Below, in pieces: positions 42,879-53,006 of a DNA stretch of 64,000 nucleotides. Under the pieces are notes generated by a model. It had not been told where the DNA came from. It ran no database searches and was given only the letters and a program-made list of their open reading frames with translations. Numbering within the stretch: the first letter of the stretch is position 1; each line of letters begins with the position of its first letter. Made by a program: the position numbers and the translations under genes. This DNA is from an uncultured Bacteroidota bacterium (GTDB lineage Bacteria > Bacteroidota > Bacteroidia > B-17B0 > Aurantibacillaceae). Location of the stretch: NCBI GenBank assembly GCA_903834765.1, contig CAILKE010000004.1:1-64000 (forward strand), in the 5' to 3' direction.

Positions 42879-43916
42879 ATGATAATGAGGAAACAGCATA
42901 ACTATTTTAAGAAACTCATCAGCTTGATGCTATTAGTGCTTGGAGTATATATTGGTTATGCTCAAGACCCTCATTATTCCAATTGGCAAATGTCGCCATT
43001 AAACCAAAACCCTGCAAATACTGGGATGTTTGAAGGAGATGCACGTTTCATTTTAAATTATAGAAATCAATGGCAGAGCGTGAAAGTGCCCTATAACACT
43101 TTTAGTTTTGGTACGGATTTTAATTTAAATAAATCATTTATTAAGGGCACAAAAGAGGCTATCGGCCTTATGTTTAATCATGATTTGGCTGGAGACGGAA
43201 GGTACACTATAACAGAAGTGAAAGTGCCGATCAATCATAAACTCACTTTTAAAAAAGACACCGGATTAACCATTGGTATTGGTGTATTAGCGGGCATTAC
43301 GAATTTAAGCATAGATCCAAACAGATTATCATACGATCAACAATGGGATGGTGATGTTTATAATCAAAGCCTTTCAAATGGTGAAACGTTTTTAAGACAA
43401 TCTAAATTGATAACAGATATTTCTTTAGGAGCAGTCATTCAAAAAAAATTCAGACAGCATTTAATAGCTACCATTGGTTATGCTATCAACCACATCAATC
43501 AACCGAACATTTCATTTAGCGATACTAAAGGTGTTTTATTAAGACCGCGCCATAATGAAAGTCTTCAATTAAAATACAGTTTCAATAATATATCAGCCGT
43601 TATGTTTGAATATTTTGGTAATCAACAACAAGCCTTTAAAGAAAACTTAATAGGCCTTTCGTATTATTATACAATCGATCCCAACACAAACACTAAATTG
43701 AATGTAGGAGTTTTTATAAGAACAGGTGATGCGCTCATAACCAGTGTTGGAATAGAATACAGCAACATGCGTATACAAATGTCTTACGATTATAATTACT
43801 CGCAATTTAAACGAGCCACTAATGGTAAAGGCGGTTTTGAAATCTCTTTTATATACATTCACGCCAAAAAACGAAATTTTTTACCAAAAAAACGTGTTTG
43901 TCCAATTTATATGTAA
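42879..43916 (+). CDS. PorP/SprF family outer-membrane protein (first copy)
   Basis: PorP/SprF proteins are outer-membrane barrels that help secrete and hold type-B-sorted T9SS proteins; SprF with SprB in Flavobacterium johnsoniae is the reference. The 345-residue protein has a signal peptide (about 1-28, ending YAQ) and the family start DPHYSNWQMSPLNQNPANTG (29-48). It ends in KKRVCPIYM, shared with the second copy. Its ATG directly follows the TAA of the adhesin gene (no spacing), so the two are translationally coupled. Confidence 0.88.
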   Translation: MIMRKQHNYFKKLISLMLLVLGVYIGYAQDPHYSNWQMSPLNQNPANTGMFEGDARFILNYRNQWQSVKVPYNTFSFGTDFNLNKSFIKGTKEAIGLMFNHDLAGDGRYTITEVKVPINHKLTFKKDTGLTIGIGVLAGITNLSIDPNRLSYDQQWDGDVYNQSLSNGETFLRQSKLITDISLGAVIQKKFRQHLIATIGYAINHINQPNISFSDTKGVLLRPRHNESLQLKYSFNNISAVMFEYFGNQQQAFKENLIGLSYYYTIDPNTNTKLNVGVFIRTGDALITSVGIEYSNMRIQMSYDYNYSQFKRATNGKGGFEISFIYIHAKKRNFLPKKRVCPIYM

Positions 43917-43936
43917 AATAATTACTACTTTAGTGT

Positions 43937-45655
43937 ATGCAAAAACGTTTAATACTCTTAACACTTCTTGCCATATCCTTATTTACGGATATAGCCCATG
44001 CAACTCACATTGTTGGTGGTGAAATGAATTATAAATATTTAGGACTTAATAAATACGAGATTCGTTTAACGGTTTATCGTGATTGTTATGTAGGTGTTCC
44101 TCCATTTGATAATCCTGCAACAGTAGGTATTTTCGATGTTAATAATAATCCTATACAAACCTTGCAAATGGTATTTAGAGGATTAGATACCTTAGCTCCA
44201 ACGATTAGTGATCCTTGTACAATACCGCCACTTGATTTTTGTTATGAAGTAACAACTTATATAGATACAATTACATTACCACCAATAGTAGGCGGTTATC
44301 AATTATCTTATCAACGTTGTTGCCGCAATACTAATATTTTAAATTTAATTACGCCCGAATGTATTGGAGCGACATATTATGCAAGTATTCCTGGTTCGGA
44401 AGTACAGCCTATCAATAGTAATCCTGTGTTTAAAAATTGGCCACCACCGTTTATTTGCGCAAACAAACCATGGATATTTGATCATTCAGCGATTGATTAC
44501 GATGGCGATTCCTTGGTGTATGAACTCTTTCAGCCTTATAATGGATTAAATGGATATTGCCCTATTATTAGTAGTTCGGTGCCAAGCACAGGAGTTAGTT
44601 GTGGCGCACCTCCTGTGAGTTGCACTAGTACGCCCGTTCCTCCGCCATTCTATACAGTGCCTTGGAATTCACCTTATAGTACAACAGATATGTTAGGCGG
44701 TGTTCCTATGGTTGTTAATCCTCAAACAGGATTAGTAACAGCTACTCCTAATTTGCAGGGGTACTTTGTAATCGGTATAAAAGTAAAGGAATATAGAAAT
44801 GGTGTGTTTTTGAGTGAAACAAAGAGAGATTTTCAATTGATTGTGAAACCTTGTCCTAGTGTGGTTGTAGCTGCGGCTCAGGCACCACAAGCTATTTGCG
44901 GTACAACATCTATATCTTTTGTTAATAATAGTGCGGGCACGAGTTTAAATTACAATTGGTATTTTGGCGACCCATCTACAACAGCCGATACATCTCATTT
45001 TACGAATCCAACCTACGTTTATCCAAGTACCGGAAGTTATTCAGTTACATTGGTGGCATATGTGAGTAATAAACCGTTATGTAATGATACAGTAACTACA
45101 ACTGTGGCGATTAGTAGTGCATTTAAAGCAAACTTTATATTTACTACTGTTGCATGTTCAAATAATTTAGTGGAATTTAAAGGAAGCGTTCAATCGCCTC
45201 CAGGCACAACGACTATTTGGAATTGGAACTTTGGTGATGGTGATTCTTCTCATGTTCAAAATCCTTCTCACATTTTCCCTGCATCAGGAATTTTTCCAAT
45301 TACATTGATTACATATATTCCTAATTCGGTTAATTGTATAGATACTTTATTTGCACAATCAGTTAATGTCAATTCAAATCCTGACTTATTTATTCCAAAT
45401 ACATTTACACCTAATGGTGATGGACATAATGATATTTTTAAAGTACGAGGCCCCCTTTATGAAATATTTTATTTTGCAGTTTATGATCGTTGGGGCGAAT
45501 TAATGTATGATACTACCGACCCTTCACAAGGCTGGGATGGCATATTTAAAGGCAAACAGGCAGACCCTGGCGTTTTTGGGTATTATGTAAAAGCGAAATG
45601 TAGCGAAGGAAGTACTGAGATTTTTAAAAAAGGGAATGTGACTTTAGTAAGATAA
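43937..45655 (+). CDS. Secreted PKD-domain protein with type B T9SS sorting domain
   Basis: This 572-residue protein has a signal peptide (about 1-22, ending AHA), a ~290-residue N-terminal part starting THIVGGEMNYKYLG that is widespread in gliding-associated Bacteroidota proteins, two PKD domains (about 314-395 and 396-475; LNYNWYFGDPST and WNWNFGDGDSS) and the gliding-motility-type C-terminal domain from FIPNTFTPNGDGHND (about 484). The end (GWDGIFKGKQADPG..KKGNVTLVR) closely matches the large adhesin upstream. The next gene starts directly after its TAA. Confidence 0.88.
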   Translation: MQKRLILLTLLAISLFTDIAHATHIVGGEMNYKYLGLNKYEIRLTVYRDCYVGVPPFDNPATVGIFDVNNNPIQTLQMVFRGLDTLAPTISDPCTIPPLDFCYEVTTYIDTITLPPIVGGYQLSYQRCCRNTNILNLITPECIGATYYASIPGSEVQPINSNPVFKNWPPPFICANKPWIFDHSAIDYDGDSLVYELFQPYNGLNGYCPIISSSVPSTGVSCGAPPVSCTSTPVPPPFYTVPWNSPYSTTDMLGGVPMVVNPQTGLVTATPNLQGYFVIGIKVKEYRNGVFLSETKRDFQLIVKPCPSVVVAAAQAPQAICGTTSISFVNNSAGTSLNYNWYFGDPSTTADTSHFTNPTYVYPSTGSYSVTLVAYVSNKPLCNDTVTTTVAISSAFKANFIFTTVACSNNLVEFKGSVQSPPGTTTIWNWNFGDGDSSHVQNPSHIFPASGIFPITLITYIPNSVNCIDTLFAQSVNVNSNPDLFIPNTFTPNGDGHNDIFKVRGPLYEIFYFAVYDRWGELMYDTTDPSQGWDGIFKGKQADPGVFGYYVKAKCSEGSTEIFKKGNVTLVR

Positions 45656-46753
45656 ATGGCAAATTTAAAAATATATAATAGGGTAATTGATGCTGGCTGT
45701 TTATTGCTAAACACGCTTAACTTGTGTCGTCAAAGAGCGAGAAATAAATACTGTTTTTTAATGACCTATGTTTTATTTCTATCAACTTGCTCATATGCAC
45801 AAGACATTCACTTTTCTCAGTATACTGGTTCTATTTTAAATGTCAATCCTGCTTTTACAGGCTTATTTGACGGTGATTACCGTGTTAACGGTATTTATCG
45901 CAGTCAGTGGTCGAGTGTGCCAGTGCCATATCGCACTATTTCAATTGCAGCTGATGGAAGATTTAAAACAAAAAAAATGAAAAGTGATTGTTTTGGTTTA
46001 GGAATCTTATTTAATAATGATAAAGCAGGTGATACCTATTATAATACTAATCAATTTTATTTATCAGGTTCTTACATTCATAAAGTAAATAAGGACTCTA
46101 CTTTACTATGGACTTCTGGTTTGACAGCAGGCATTTCAAACAGTGCGTTTAATTATAATCGAATGACCTTTGACGATCAGTATCAAAGTTATTCTTATAG
46201 TGCTTCTAATAGTACCGGAGAAAATTTTGCTAAGAACGCCACTACTTTTGGAGATTTCAGTATAGGTACGGCGCTTCAATATGCAATTAAACAAAGGGCT
46301 TTTGTGCAGTATGGCATTTCTTACCATCATTTGACAAGTCCAACTTTGACTTTTCAAAATAATACAAGTATTCGATTAGATTCTAAATTGAATAATTATA
46401 TCAGCTTTCAATATCCTATCGCACCTAAAATAGACATTGTTGCAGAGTTGCTATACTCTCATCAGGGCAAGTATAATGAAATTGTTCCCGGCACTCAGTT
46501 TCGTTTTTTGTTGAATCAAAAATCAAATCAGTCTGCTTCTATAGGTTTATATTATAGAACAAGCGATGCAGTTATTGCGCGTGTTGGTTATCAAATCAAA
46601 ACATTAACTGCAGGAATCAGCTATGATGTTAATACAAGTAAATTCAATGCGGCCACTAGTCATAAGGGAGCGATTGAGTTTTACGTTACCTATATTTTCA
46701 AAAAAGTATTACCATTTTCGCCTAAAACGCGTGTTTGCCCTATTTATATGTAA
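45656..46753 (+). CDS. PorP/SprF family outer-membrane protein (second copy)
   Basis: This is a paralogue of the PorP/SprF protein at 42879, with the family start DIHFSQYTGSILNVNPAFTG. It follows the second type-B protein with no spacing (TAA then ATG), as in the first pair. The first ATG gives 365 residues but a ~30-residue run before the hydrophobic core is atypical for a signal peptide; the ATG at residue 36 would give a very short one, so the start is uncertain. The C-terminus ends KTRVCPIYM, as in the first copy. Confidence 0.83.
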   Translation: MANLKIYNRVIDAGCLLLNTLNLCRQRARNKYCFLMTYVLFLSTCSYAQDIHFSQYTGSILNVNPAFTGLFDGDYRVNGIYRSQWSSVPVPYRTISIAADGRFKTKKMKSDCFGLGILFNNDKAGDTYYNTNQFYLSGSYIHKVNKDSTLLWTSGLTAGISNSAFNYNRMTFDDQYQSYSYSASNSTGENFAKNATTFGDFSIGTALQYAIKQRAFVQYGISYHHLTSPTLTFQNNTSIRLDSKLNNYISFQYPIAPKIDIVAELLYSHQGKYNEIVPGTQFRFLLNQKSNQSASIGLYYRTSDAVIARVGYQIKTLTAGISYDVNTSKFNAATSHKGAIEFYVTYIFKKVLPFSPKTRVCPIYM

Positions 46754-46758
46754 AACTT

Positions 46759-48717
46759 ATGTTTAAAAAAACAATCTATCTTTTTGTACTTTGCTTTGGG
46801 ATGTATGTGAATACGCAGGCACAAAGTATCAAACAATTATTAAAACAAGGCTCTGTTGCTATGAGTATAAAAGATTATTCATCGGCTACACAAATTTACA
46901 ATCAAATTATTTTAATTGATTCATCCAATGTTTCGTATCAATTATTGTTTGCCGATGCCTCTCGTTTAAATTATGATAACGCAACAGCTTTGCATTGGTA
47001 CGAAAAAATTTTCAAGCAAGATAATGGTAAAATATATACCGAAGTTCTCTTTTATATCGCTACACAGCTTAAAAATACAGGTAAATACAAGGATGCCAAA
47101 AAATATTTTGACAAGTATTATAAAAAACAAAAAAATAGTAAAGACAAAACAAAAAAACAATTAGCACTTAAAGCTAAGCAAGAATTTGACGCGTGTGATA
47201 TTGCTCAAATATTGGTAAAAAATCCAGTGGAGGTAAATATTTTGCACTTAGATAGCATGGTAAATTCTAAGGTGAGTGAGTATGCTCCTTTTGAATACGA
47301 CAGCCTTTTGTATTTTTCATCCTTAAGAGATAAATCTAAGAGTGACGCAAATGGAGTTGGTTATAATAAATTATATACATCTCATAAATCGCCAACTAAA
47401 GAAAATAAATTTTTAAAAGCTCAAGAGCTCGATAGTTTGTTTAATAAAAATGGTATACATAATGCCAACACCAGCTTCAATGCTGATTTTACGAAGATCT
47501 TTGTGTCGCGCTGTGGCGCCATTAATGCAAGCCAATATAAATGCGAAATATATGTCTCTAATTTTAAGGATGGTCATTGGACCGATCTACAAAAATTACC
47601 AGCTCCTATTAATGTGCAAGGAAGTAATACGACTCAGCCTTGTATTAGTGAATTGAACGGGAAGGACGTTTTGTTTTTTGCTAGTGATAGAAGTGCCGGA
47701 GAAGGCGCGATGGATATTTGGTATGCTTATATGAATAAAGACGAGTCGTTTGAAACGCCTGTTAATGCTGGCAAAAAAGTAAATTCGATTGAAGATGAAA
47801 TCACTCCTTGGTATGTTAAAGAAAACAACACACTTTTTTTTAGCAGTACGTGGCATAAAGGACTAGGAAACTTTGATATTTTTAAATCAGAATACAAGAC
47901 CAGTGAATTTACAGATCCACAAAATTTGGGCTATCCTATTAATAGTAGCTATAACGATATTTATTACAGTATTAATTCTAAAAAAGACAAAGCCTATATG
48001 TCGTCTAATCGTTTGGGTTCTTATTTTGAAGACAAGCCAAGTTGCTGTAATGATATTTATAGTTTCCCTATTACGCCGCTTACCGAGCCACCAAAGCCTA
48101 TTGACACAACAGCACTTATTATTAATAAAATGAAAGTATTATGTCCGCTGACTTTATATTTTCATAACGATGAACCGGAGCCAAAAACAAAAGTGATTGT
48201 TACGAAGAAAAATTACAAAAAAACGTATGAGGATTATACGGTGATGAAAGAAAAATATTTTGCTGAATATACAAAAGGATTGGAAGGTGATCCTAAAAAT
48301 TTAGCACAAAATCGAGTGGAGAATTTTTTTGAAGATAGCGTAGATGCAGGCATGCAAGATCTTGAAAAATTTGCGCAATTACTTGAGCAAGTATTGGCTC
48401 GTGGCGAAAAAGTAAAAATTACGATGAAAGGCTATTGCAGCCCATTAGCAAGTACTGATTATAATGTGAATTTGGCTAAGCGACGCATCAGCAGTTTGCA
48501 AAATTATTTTTTAGAATATAATAACGGAGAGTTTGTGAAGTATGTCAATAATACAAATCCAACGGAAGGAAGTATTGAATTTACAAACGAAGATATTGGG
48601 GAGTTGCCAATTAGTAAAGTAAGTGATGATGTGAAAGATGTTCGAAACTCTGTGTATAGCCCCTATGCTGCTATGGAGCGAAAGATACAAATCATTGCTG
48701 TTAGTTATTTAAAGTAA
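46759..48717 (+). CDS. TPR / beta-propeller / OmpA-domain protein (PorE-like)
   Basis: The 652-residue protein has a signal peptide (about 1-22), TPR motifs (about 25-130), a PD40/WD40-type beta-propeller (about 190-430, e.g. ISELNGKDVLFFASDRSAGEGAMDIWYA) and a C-terminal OmpA peptidoglycan-binding domain (about 545-652, VKITMKGYCSPLAS and NVNLAKRRISS). This is the domain order of PorE-type T9SS components. I use the ATG at 46759, since the frame open from 46735 starts within the PorP gene. It closes the operon and probably anchors the cell-surface machine to the wall. Confidence 0.85.
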   Translation: MFKKTIYLFVLCFGMYVNTQAQSIKQLLKQGSVAMSIKDYSSATQIYNQIILIDSSNVSYQLLFADASRLNYDNATALHWYEKIFKQDNGKIYTEVLFYIATQLKNTGKYKDAKKYFDKYYKKQKNSKDKTKKQLALKAKQEFDACDIAQILVKNPVEVNILHLDSMVNSKVSEYAPFEYDSLLYFSSLRDKSKSDANGVGYNKLYTSHKSPTKENKFLKAQELDSLFNKNGIHNANTSFNADFTKIFVSRCGAINASQYKCEIYVSNFKDGHWTDLQKLPAPINVQGSNTTQPCISELNGKDVLFFASDRSAGEGAMDIWYAYMNKDESFETPVNAGKKVNSIEDEITPWYVKENNTLFFSSTWHKGLGNFDIFKSEYKTSEFTDPQNLGYPINSSYNDIYYSINSKKDKAYMSSNRLGSYFEDKPSCCNDIYSFPITPLTEPPKPIDTTALIINKMKVLCPLTLYFHNDEPEPKTKVIVTKKNYKKTYEDYTVMKEKYFAEYTKGLEGDPKNLAQNRVENFFEDSVDAGMQDLEKFAQLLEQVLARGEKVKITMKGYCSPLASTDYNVNLAKRRISSLQNYFLEYNNGEFVKYVNNTNPTEGSIEFTNEDIGELPISKVSDDVKDVRNSVYSPYAAMERKIQIIAVSYLK

Positions 48718-48720
48718 ACA

Positions 48721-49608
48721 CTACTTCTTCTCTAGTCTGCCCCAAACGCCTAATGGCAAGTTAACGCCACTTTTTGCTTCTAAAAATAATTCGCCAATAC
48801 TTAAATTTGATTTATTTTTTGTTGCAAAGGGTTTTAGTAAATTTTGAGGCACTAAGGCCGAAAATCCCAATGAATAAGCATTTAGAATAAGCAAGTGTTG
48901 TTTAGTATCTAAAATTTGTAACACACTATCAATCATTTCTAAAATATTATCTTCTAGTTTCCATTTTTCGCCATTAGGACCATGACCAAAAGCAGGTGGA
49001 TCTAAAATGATGCCTTGATATAAATTGCCCCGACGTTGTTCTTTTTTTACAAATTTAAGCGCATCATCTACCATCCAACGGATATTATCTAAATGAGAGT
49101 TTTGCATGTTTTCATTGGCCCAACTTACCACTTGTTTGATGCTATCTACATGTGTCACATCTGCACCCGCAGCACGAGCAGCAATAGAAGCTCCACCCGT
49201 GTATGCAAATAAATTTAAAAACTTTGGCTTCTCTAAACCTACTAAAAATTGATGGATCACATCCCAGTTACACGCTTGTTCCGGAAAGATACCCACGTGT
49301 TTAAACGAAGTTAAACCCAATCTGAAATCTAACGTTTGAGTGCGGAGTTGCATGCTGTTTAAAGGATATTCAATATGCCATTGTTCTGGCATTTTTTTTA
49401 GCATTTTCCATTCACCACTAGACGATGATTTAGAAATAAATTTAACGTGAGCTTGTTTTTCCCATTCGGCTTGAGTATATATTTTCTTCCAAACTGCTTG
49501 CGGTTCGGGGCGTATCGTAATGTATTTGCCAAAGCGTTCTAGCTTTTCAAAATCGCCACAATCTATTAATTCGTAGTCTTTCCAGTGTGTTGGTGTCAAT
49601 AATTCCAT
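48721..49608 (-). CDS. Class I SAM-dependent methyltransferase (RlmI-like)
   Basis: The 295-residue protein has an N-terminal part with KYITIRPEPQAVWKK (about 29-43) and a Rossmann methyltransferase domain with motif I FLNLFAYTGGASIAARAAGAD (about 131-151; F135, Y137, G139) and motif IV DPPAFGHGPNGEKW (near 205). The DPPxF motif and N-terminal region resemble 23S rRNA cytosine methyltransferases of the RlmI/RlmL-K type. The true substrate is not proven. It converges with the OmpA-domain gene, 3 bases apart. Confidence 0.82.
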   Translation of the reverse strand: MELLTPTHWKDYELIDCGDFEKLERFGKYITIRPEPQAVWKKIYTQAEWEKQAHVKFISKSSSSGEWKMLKKMPEQWHIEYPLNSMQLRTQTLDFRLGLTSFKHVGIFPEQACNWDVIHQFLVGLEKPKFLNLFAYTGGASIAARAAGADVTHVDSIKQVVSWANENMQNSHLDNIRWMVDDALKFVKKEQRRGNLYQGIILDPPAFGHGPNGEKWKLEDNILEMIDSVLQILDTKQHLLILNAYSLGFSALVPQNLLKPFATKNKSNLSIGELFLEAKSGVNLPLGVWGRLEKK

Positions 49609-49620
49609 TTTATAAAAATA

Positions 49621-49651
49621 AGTTTTAGTTTTTAGTTTTTAGTTTTTAGTT
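49621..49651. repeat. Short tandem heptamer array
   Basis: About four copies of agttttt in tandem lie 12 bases upstream of the methyltransferase start. The array sits in its 5' region and could vary in copy number. Confidence 0.6.
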
Positions 49652-49805
49652 CTCAAAGTAGTGAATAGTGCTGTGTTGATAATGCGCTTGTTCAGTGTTA
49701 AAACTAAACCTATAAAATATATAACTTGACGTATTATTAAAAATTAATGCACACCCAAAAATACAGTTCAACAAACAAATAACTAACCTCAAACAACCTA
49801 TATAT

Positions 49806-51422
49806 ATGGCAAAATCAATTAACTCATCTTTAGTTTCGATTATCACCGTTTTCTTTTTTTGGGGATTTCTAGCGGCTTCCAATGGCATTTTCATTCCCTT
49901 TTGTAAAACGCATTTTCATTTAAGTCAGTTTCAATCCCAGTTAATTGACAGTGCTTTTTTTGGCGCCTATTTCATAGGCTCATTATTATTATACATGTTT
50001 TCTCTTAAACTAAATTCAGACATTATTAATAAATTAGGCTATAAAACCACTATTATTTTAGGATTAAGTGTTTCTATTATTGGTGCTTTGGTAATGATAC
50101 CCGCGGTAAATAGTGGCTCATTCCCTTTTATTTTAATGTCGTTTTTTATTATTGCCTTAGGATTTTCGTTACAGCAAACATCGGCGAATCCCTTAATATT
50201 AAACTTAGGAGATCCAGCAACTGGTTCGCATCGATTAAATTTTGCTGGCAGTATTAATTCGTTTGGCACTACGATAGGACCAATATTAGTAAGCGTGTTA
50301 TTATTTGGAAAAGCCATTGCTGGTGATGCAGATAAAGAATCAGCACCTATTTCATCTATCAATATTTTGTATATTATTTTAGCTATTGCTTTTGCTATTG
50401 CTGCAATTATTTTGTATTTCACAAAAATACCTAAACTTCAAATAGAAGAAGGGGACTCAACTATGAAGGTTTTGAAAACACCCTTACAAGTGATTTGCGG
50501 ATTTTTATTGGTTGTGATTTTATTATTTGTTTATAGTTCTATAAACGCCTATTCATCAGCATCTCCAAGTTATGTGTTTTTAAGCAGTATTACAGTGTTT
50601 TTAACTATTGTGTTTGGATTATTAATGATTCAATATCAATCGATCAAAAAACAAAATCGTTTCGAAACAAAATCTTATCCTCAAGTTATTTTAGGGATGG
50701 CTGCTATTTTTGTATATGTGGGTGTTGAAGTATCTATACAAAGCAATTTAGGATCTTTACTAAAACTGCCTGAGTTTGGCGGGTTACAAATTTCAGAAAT
50801 AGGCCCATACATTTCTATTTATTGGGGAAGCTTAATGATAGGGCGATGGACAGGCTCTATTGGGGCATTCAAATTAAATAAATTAAACACTATTTTACTC
50901 ACCATAGTTGTTCCTTTTTTAGCGCTTTGCTTAGTGCTATTTATGAATTTTTTGAACGGTGCATCACCCAATCAATTTTTCATGTATGCTTTATGCGTTT
51001 CATTTTTAGTTGGAGCGTTTTTTTTAGGAAAACAAAAACCTGCGTTGACCTTAATTATATTTGGAAGCTTAGGAATGTTAGCAATGCTTATAGGTTTGCT
51101 AACAGTAGGAAAATTGAGTGTTTTTGCTTTTTTAAGTGGCGGATTGTTTTGTTCTATTATGTGGCCTTGTATTTTTTCTTTAGCGATAGCGGGTTTAGGA
51201 AAGTATACAAGTCAGGCTTCCGCTTTTTTAATTATGATGATTGTTGGGGGCGCTGTTATCCCTCCAATGCAAGGCTATTTATCTGATAAAACAAGTATTC
51301 ATAGCTCCTATATTATTCCCGTATGTTGTTTTGCTTATTTAGCGTGGTATGCTTTTAAAGTTAAAACGATTTTAAAAATCGAAGGAATTGATTACGATGC
51401 TGCCCCTGAAACAGCGCATTAA
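49806..51422 (+). CDS. Sugar MFS transporter (FucP-like)
   Basis: This 538-residue protein has 12 or more transmembrane helices and the FucP-family start SIITVFFFWGFLAASNG (about 11-27), then the ALGFSLQQTSANPLILNLGDP segment (about 117-137; Q124, N129, P130) and RLNFAGSINSFGTTIGP (about 144-160). FucP-like proteins import fucose, glucose, galactose or other sugars with protons; the substrate here is unknown. It is followed by pyruvate kinase, which fits sugar use. Confidence 0.88.
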   Translation: MAKSINSSLVSIITVFFFWGFLAASNGIFIPFCKTHFHLSQFQSQLIDSAFFGAYFIGSLLLYMFSLKLNSDIINKLGYKTTIILGLSVSIIGALVMIPAVNSGSFPFILMSFFIIALGFSLQQTSANPLILNLGDPATGSHRLNFAGSINSFGTTIGPILVSVLLFGKAIAGDADKESAPISSINILYIILAIAFAIAAIILYFTKIPKLQIEEGDSTMKVLKTPLQVICGFLLVVILLFVYSSINAYSSASPSYVFLSSITVFLTIVFGLLMIQYQSIKKQNRFETKSYPQVILGMAAIFVYVGVEVSIQSNLGSLLKLPEFGGLQISEIGPYISIYWGSLMIGRWTGSIGAFKLNKLNTILLTIVVPFLALCLVLFMNFLNGASPNQFFMYALCVSFLVGAFFLGKQKPALTLIIFGSLGMLAMLIGLLTVGKLSVFAFLSGGLFCSIMWPCIFSLAIAGLGKYTSQASAFLIMMIVGGAVIPPMQGYLSDKTSIHSSYIIPVCCFAYLAWYAFKVKTILKIEGIDYDAAPETAH

Positions 51423-51509
51423 TAGTACAATATTTCCGAATAGCGTAATAATTTATTAAATATGAATTTACAATCGAAATAGCTACATTCGTGGTGATAA
51501 AAAATCAGT

Positions 51510-52940
51510 ATGAATTTTAATTATAACAAAACTAAGATCGTGGCCACCATGGGTCCGTCTACAGAAAACATTGCAGTTCTTGAAGAATTATTTTTAGCAG
51601 GGTTAGACATTTGCCGTATTAACTTTTCTCATGGGGATTATGAGCCAATCAAACACGTTGTAGATAATATTCGAATTTTAAATAAAAAATTAAACCGTAA
51701 CGTTGGTATTTTGGGTGATCTGCAAGGACCTAAATTACGTATAGGCGTGATGGAAAATAACGGAGCTGAATTGATCAATGGCAACGAAATAACTATAACG
51801 ACTAAAGAATGCGTCGGTACAGCAGAAAGAATATTCATGACCTATCCGCAATTTCCACAAGATGTTTCGGCGGGTGAATTAGTATTAATTGATGATGGGA
51901 AAATTACTTTGAAAGTGATAGAAACCAATCGTAAGGATGAAGTTCGCGCATTGATTATTGCGGGAGGAACATTAACATCAAAAAAAGGAGTGAATTTACC
52001 TAACACGAAGATTTCTTTACCTTGCTTGACGCTAAAGGATTTGCGTGATTTAGATTTCGCACTTGAAAATAATTTTGAATGGATTGGTTTATCTTTTGTA
52101 AGAAGTGTAACCGATATCATTGAACTAAAAGACATCATTCGTTCTAAGAAAAAACCGGCGCGCGTAATTGCTAAGATTGAAAAACCAGAAGCGATCAAAG
52201 AGATTGATAAGATCATTGAAGTAACAGATGGTGTGATGGTTGCGCGTGGAGACTTAGGTGTAGAAATGCCAATGGAACAAGTTCCATTATTACAAAAAAT
52301 GATTGTGAACAAATGTATTCTTGCGTCTAAACCTGTTATTATTGCTACTCAAATGATGGAGAGTATGATCACAGCTTATACTCCAACTAGAGCAGAAGTG
52401 AACGACGTGGCGAATGCAGTACTTGATGGTGCTGATGCGGTAATGTTAAGTGCAGAAACATCAGTAGGACGTTACCCAGTAAAAGTGATTGAATACATGC
52501 GCCGAATTATTACACAAATCGAAAGCGATGATCGTATTTATTATAAAGAACACGAACCTGAATTAAAAACAGTAACATACATTACAGATAGTATTTGTTA
52601 TAATGCCAGTGTCATGGCTAAACAAGCAGGCGTAACCGCTATTGTATCTATGACACATAGTGGGTATACAGCCTTTAAATTAAGTAGTCACCGACCAAAA
52701 GCAAACATTTATATTTTTACGGATAATCAATATTTATTAAACGCTTTAAGTTTGGTATGGGGCGTACGTGGTTTTTATTACGATAAATACGAAAGTACAG
52801 ATGACACCATTTCTGATTTGAAAGATTATATTAAGGATGGTGGTTTTGTAAAAGCGGATGACTTGGTAATTAACTTAGCGAGTATGCCTATGAAAGAGAA
52901 AGGTAGAACGAATATGCTTAAGTTGAGCTATATTCAATAG
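51510..52940 (+). CDS. pyk: Pyruvate kinase
   Basis: Pyruvate kinase makes pyruvate and ATP from phosphoenolpyruvate. The 476-residue protein has KTKIVATMGPSTENIAVLE (about 7-25), RINFSHGDY (near 36-44), DLQGPKLRIG (near 70), the active-site block ARVIAKIEKPEAIKEIDKII (about 218-237; K224, E226) and MVARGDLGVE (near 243), then the C-terminal domain with SAETSVGRYPVK. Length and motifs are standard. It is 87 bases after the MFS gene. Confidence 0.95.
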   Translation: MNFNYNKTKIVATMGPSTENIAVLEELFLAGLDICRINFSHGDYEPIKHVVDNIRILNKKLNRNVGILGDLQGPKLRIGVMENNGAELINGNEITITTKECVGTAERIFMTYPQFPQDVSAGELVLIDDGKITLKVIETNRKDEVRALIIAGGTLTSKKGVNLPNTKISLPCLTLKDLRDLDFALENNFEWIGLSFVRSVTDIIELKDIIRSKKKPARVIAKIEKPEAIKEIDKIIEVTDGVMVARGDLGVEMPMEQVPLLQKMIVNKCILASKPVIIATQMMESMITAYTPTRAEVNDVANAVLDGADAVMLSAETSVGRYPVKVIEYMRRIITQIESDDRIYYKEHEPELKTVTYITDSICYNASVMAKQAGVTAIVSMTHSGYTAFKLSSHRPKANIYIFTDNQYLLNALSLVWGVRGFYYDKYESTDDTISDLKDYIKDGGFVKADDLVINLASMPMKEKGRTNMLKLSYIQ

Positions 52941-53006
52941 ACCATCTTAATAAATGTTTTTTTATGACTTGCTTTTTTATTTTTTAATCGATGTCTAATA
53001 TCTTAA

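Noticed and set aside
51842-52312. A 156-codon minus-strand frame inside pyruvate kinase
   Set aside because: It mirrors the conserved active-site region of pyk; a shadow frame.
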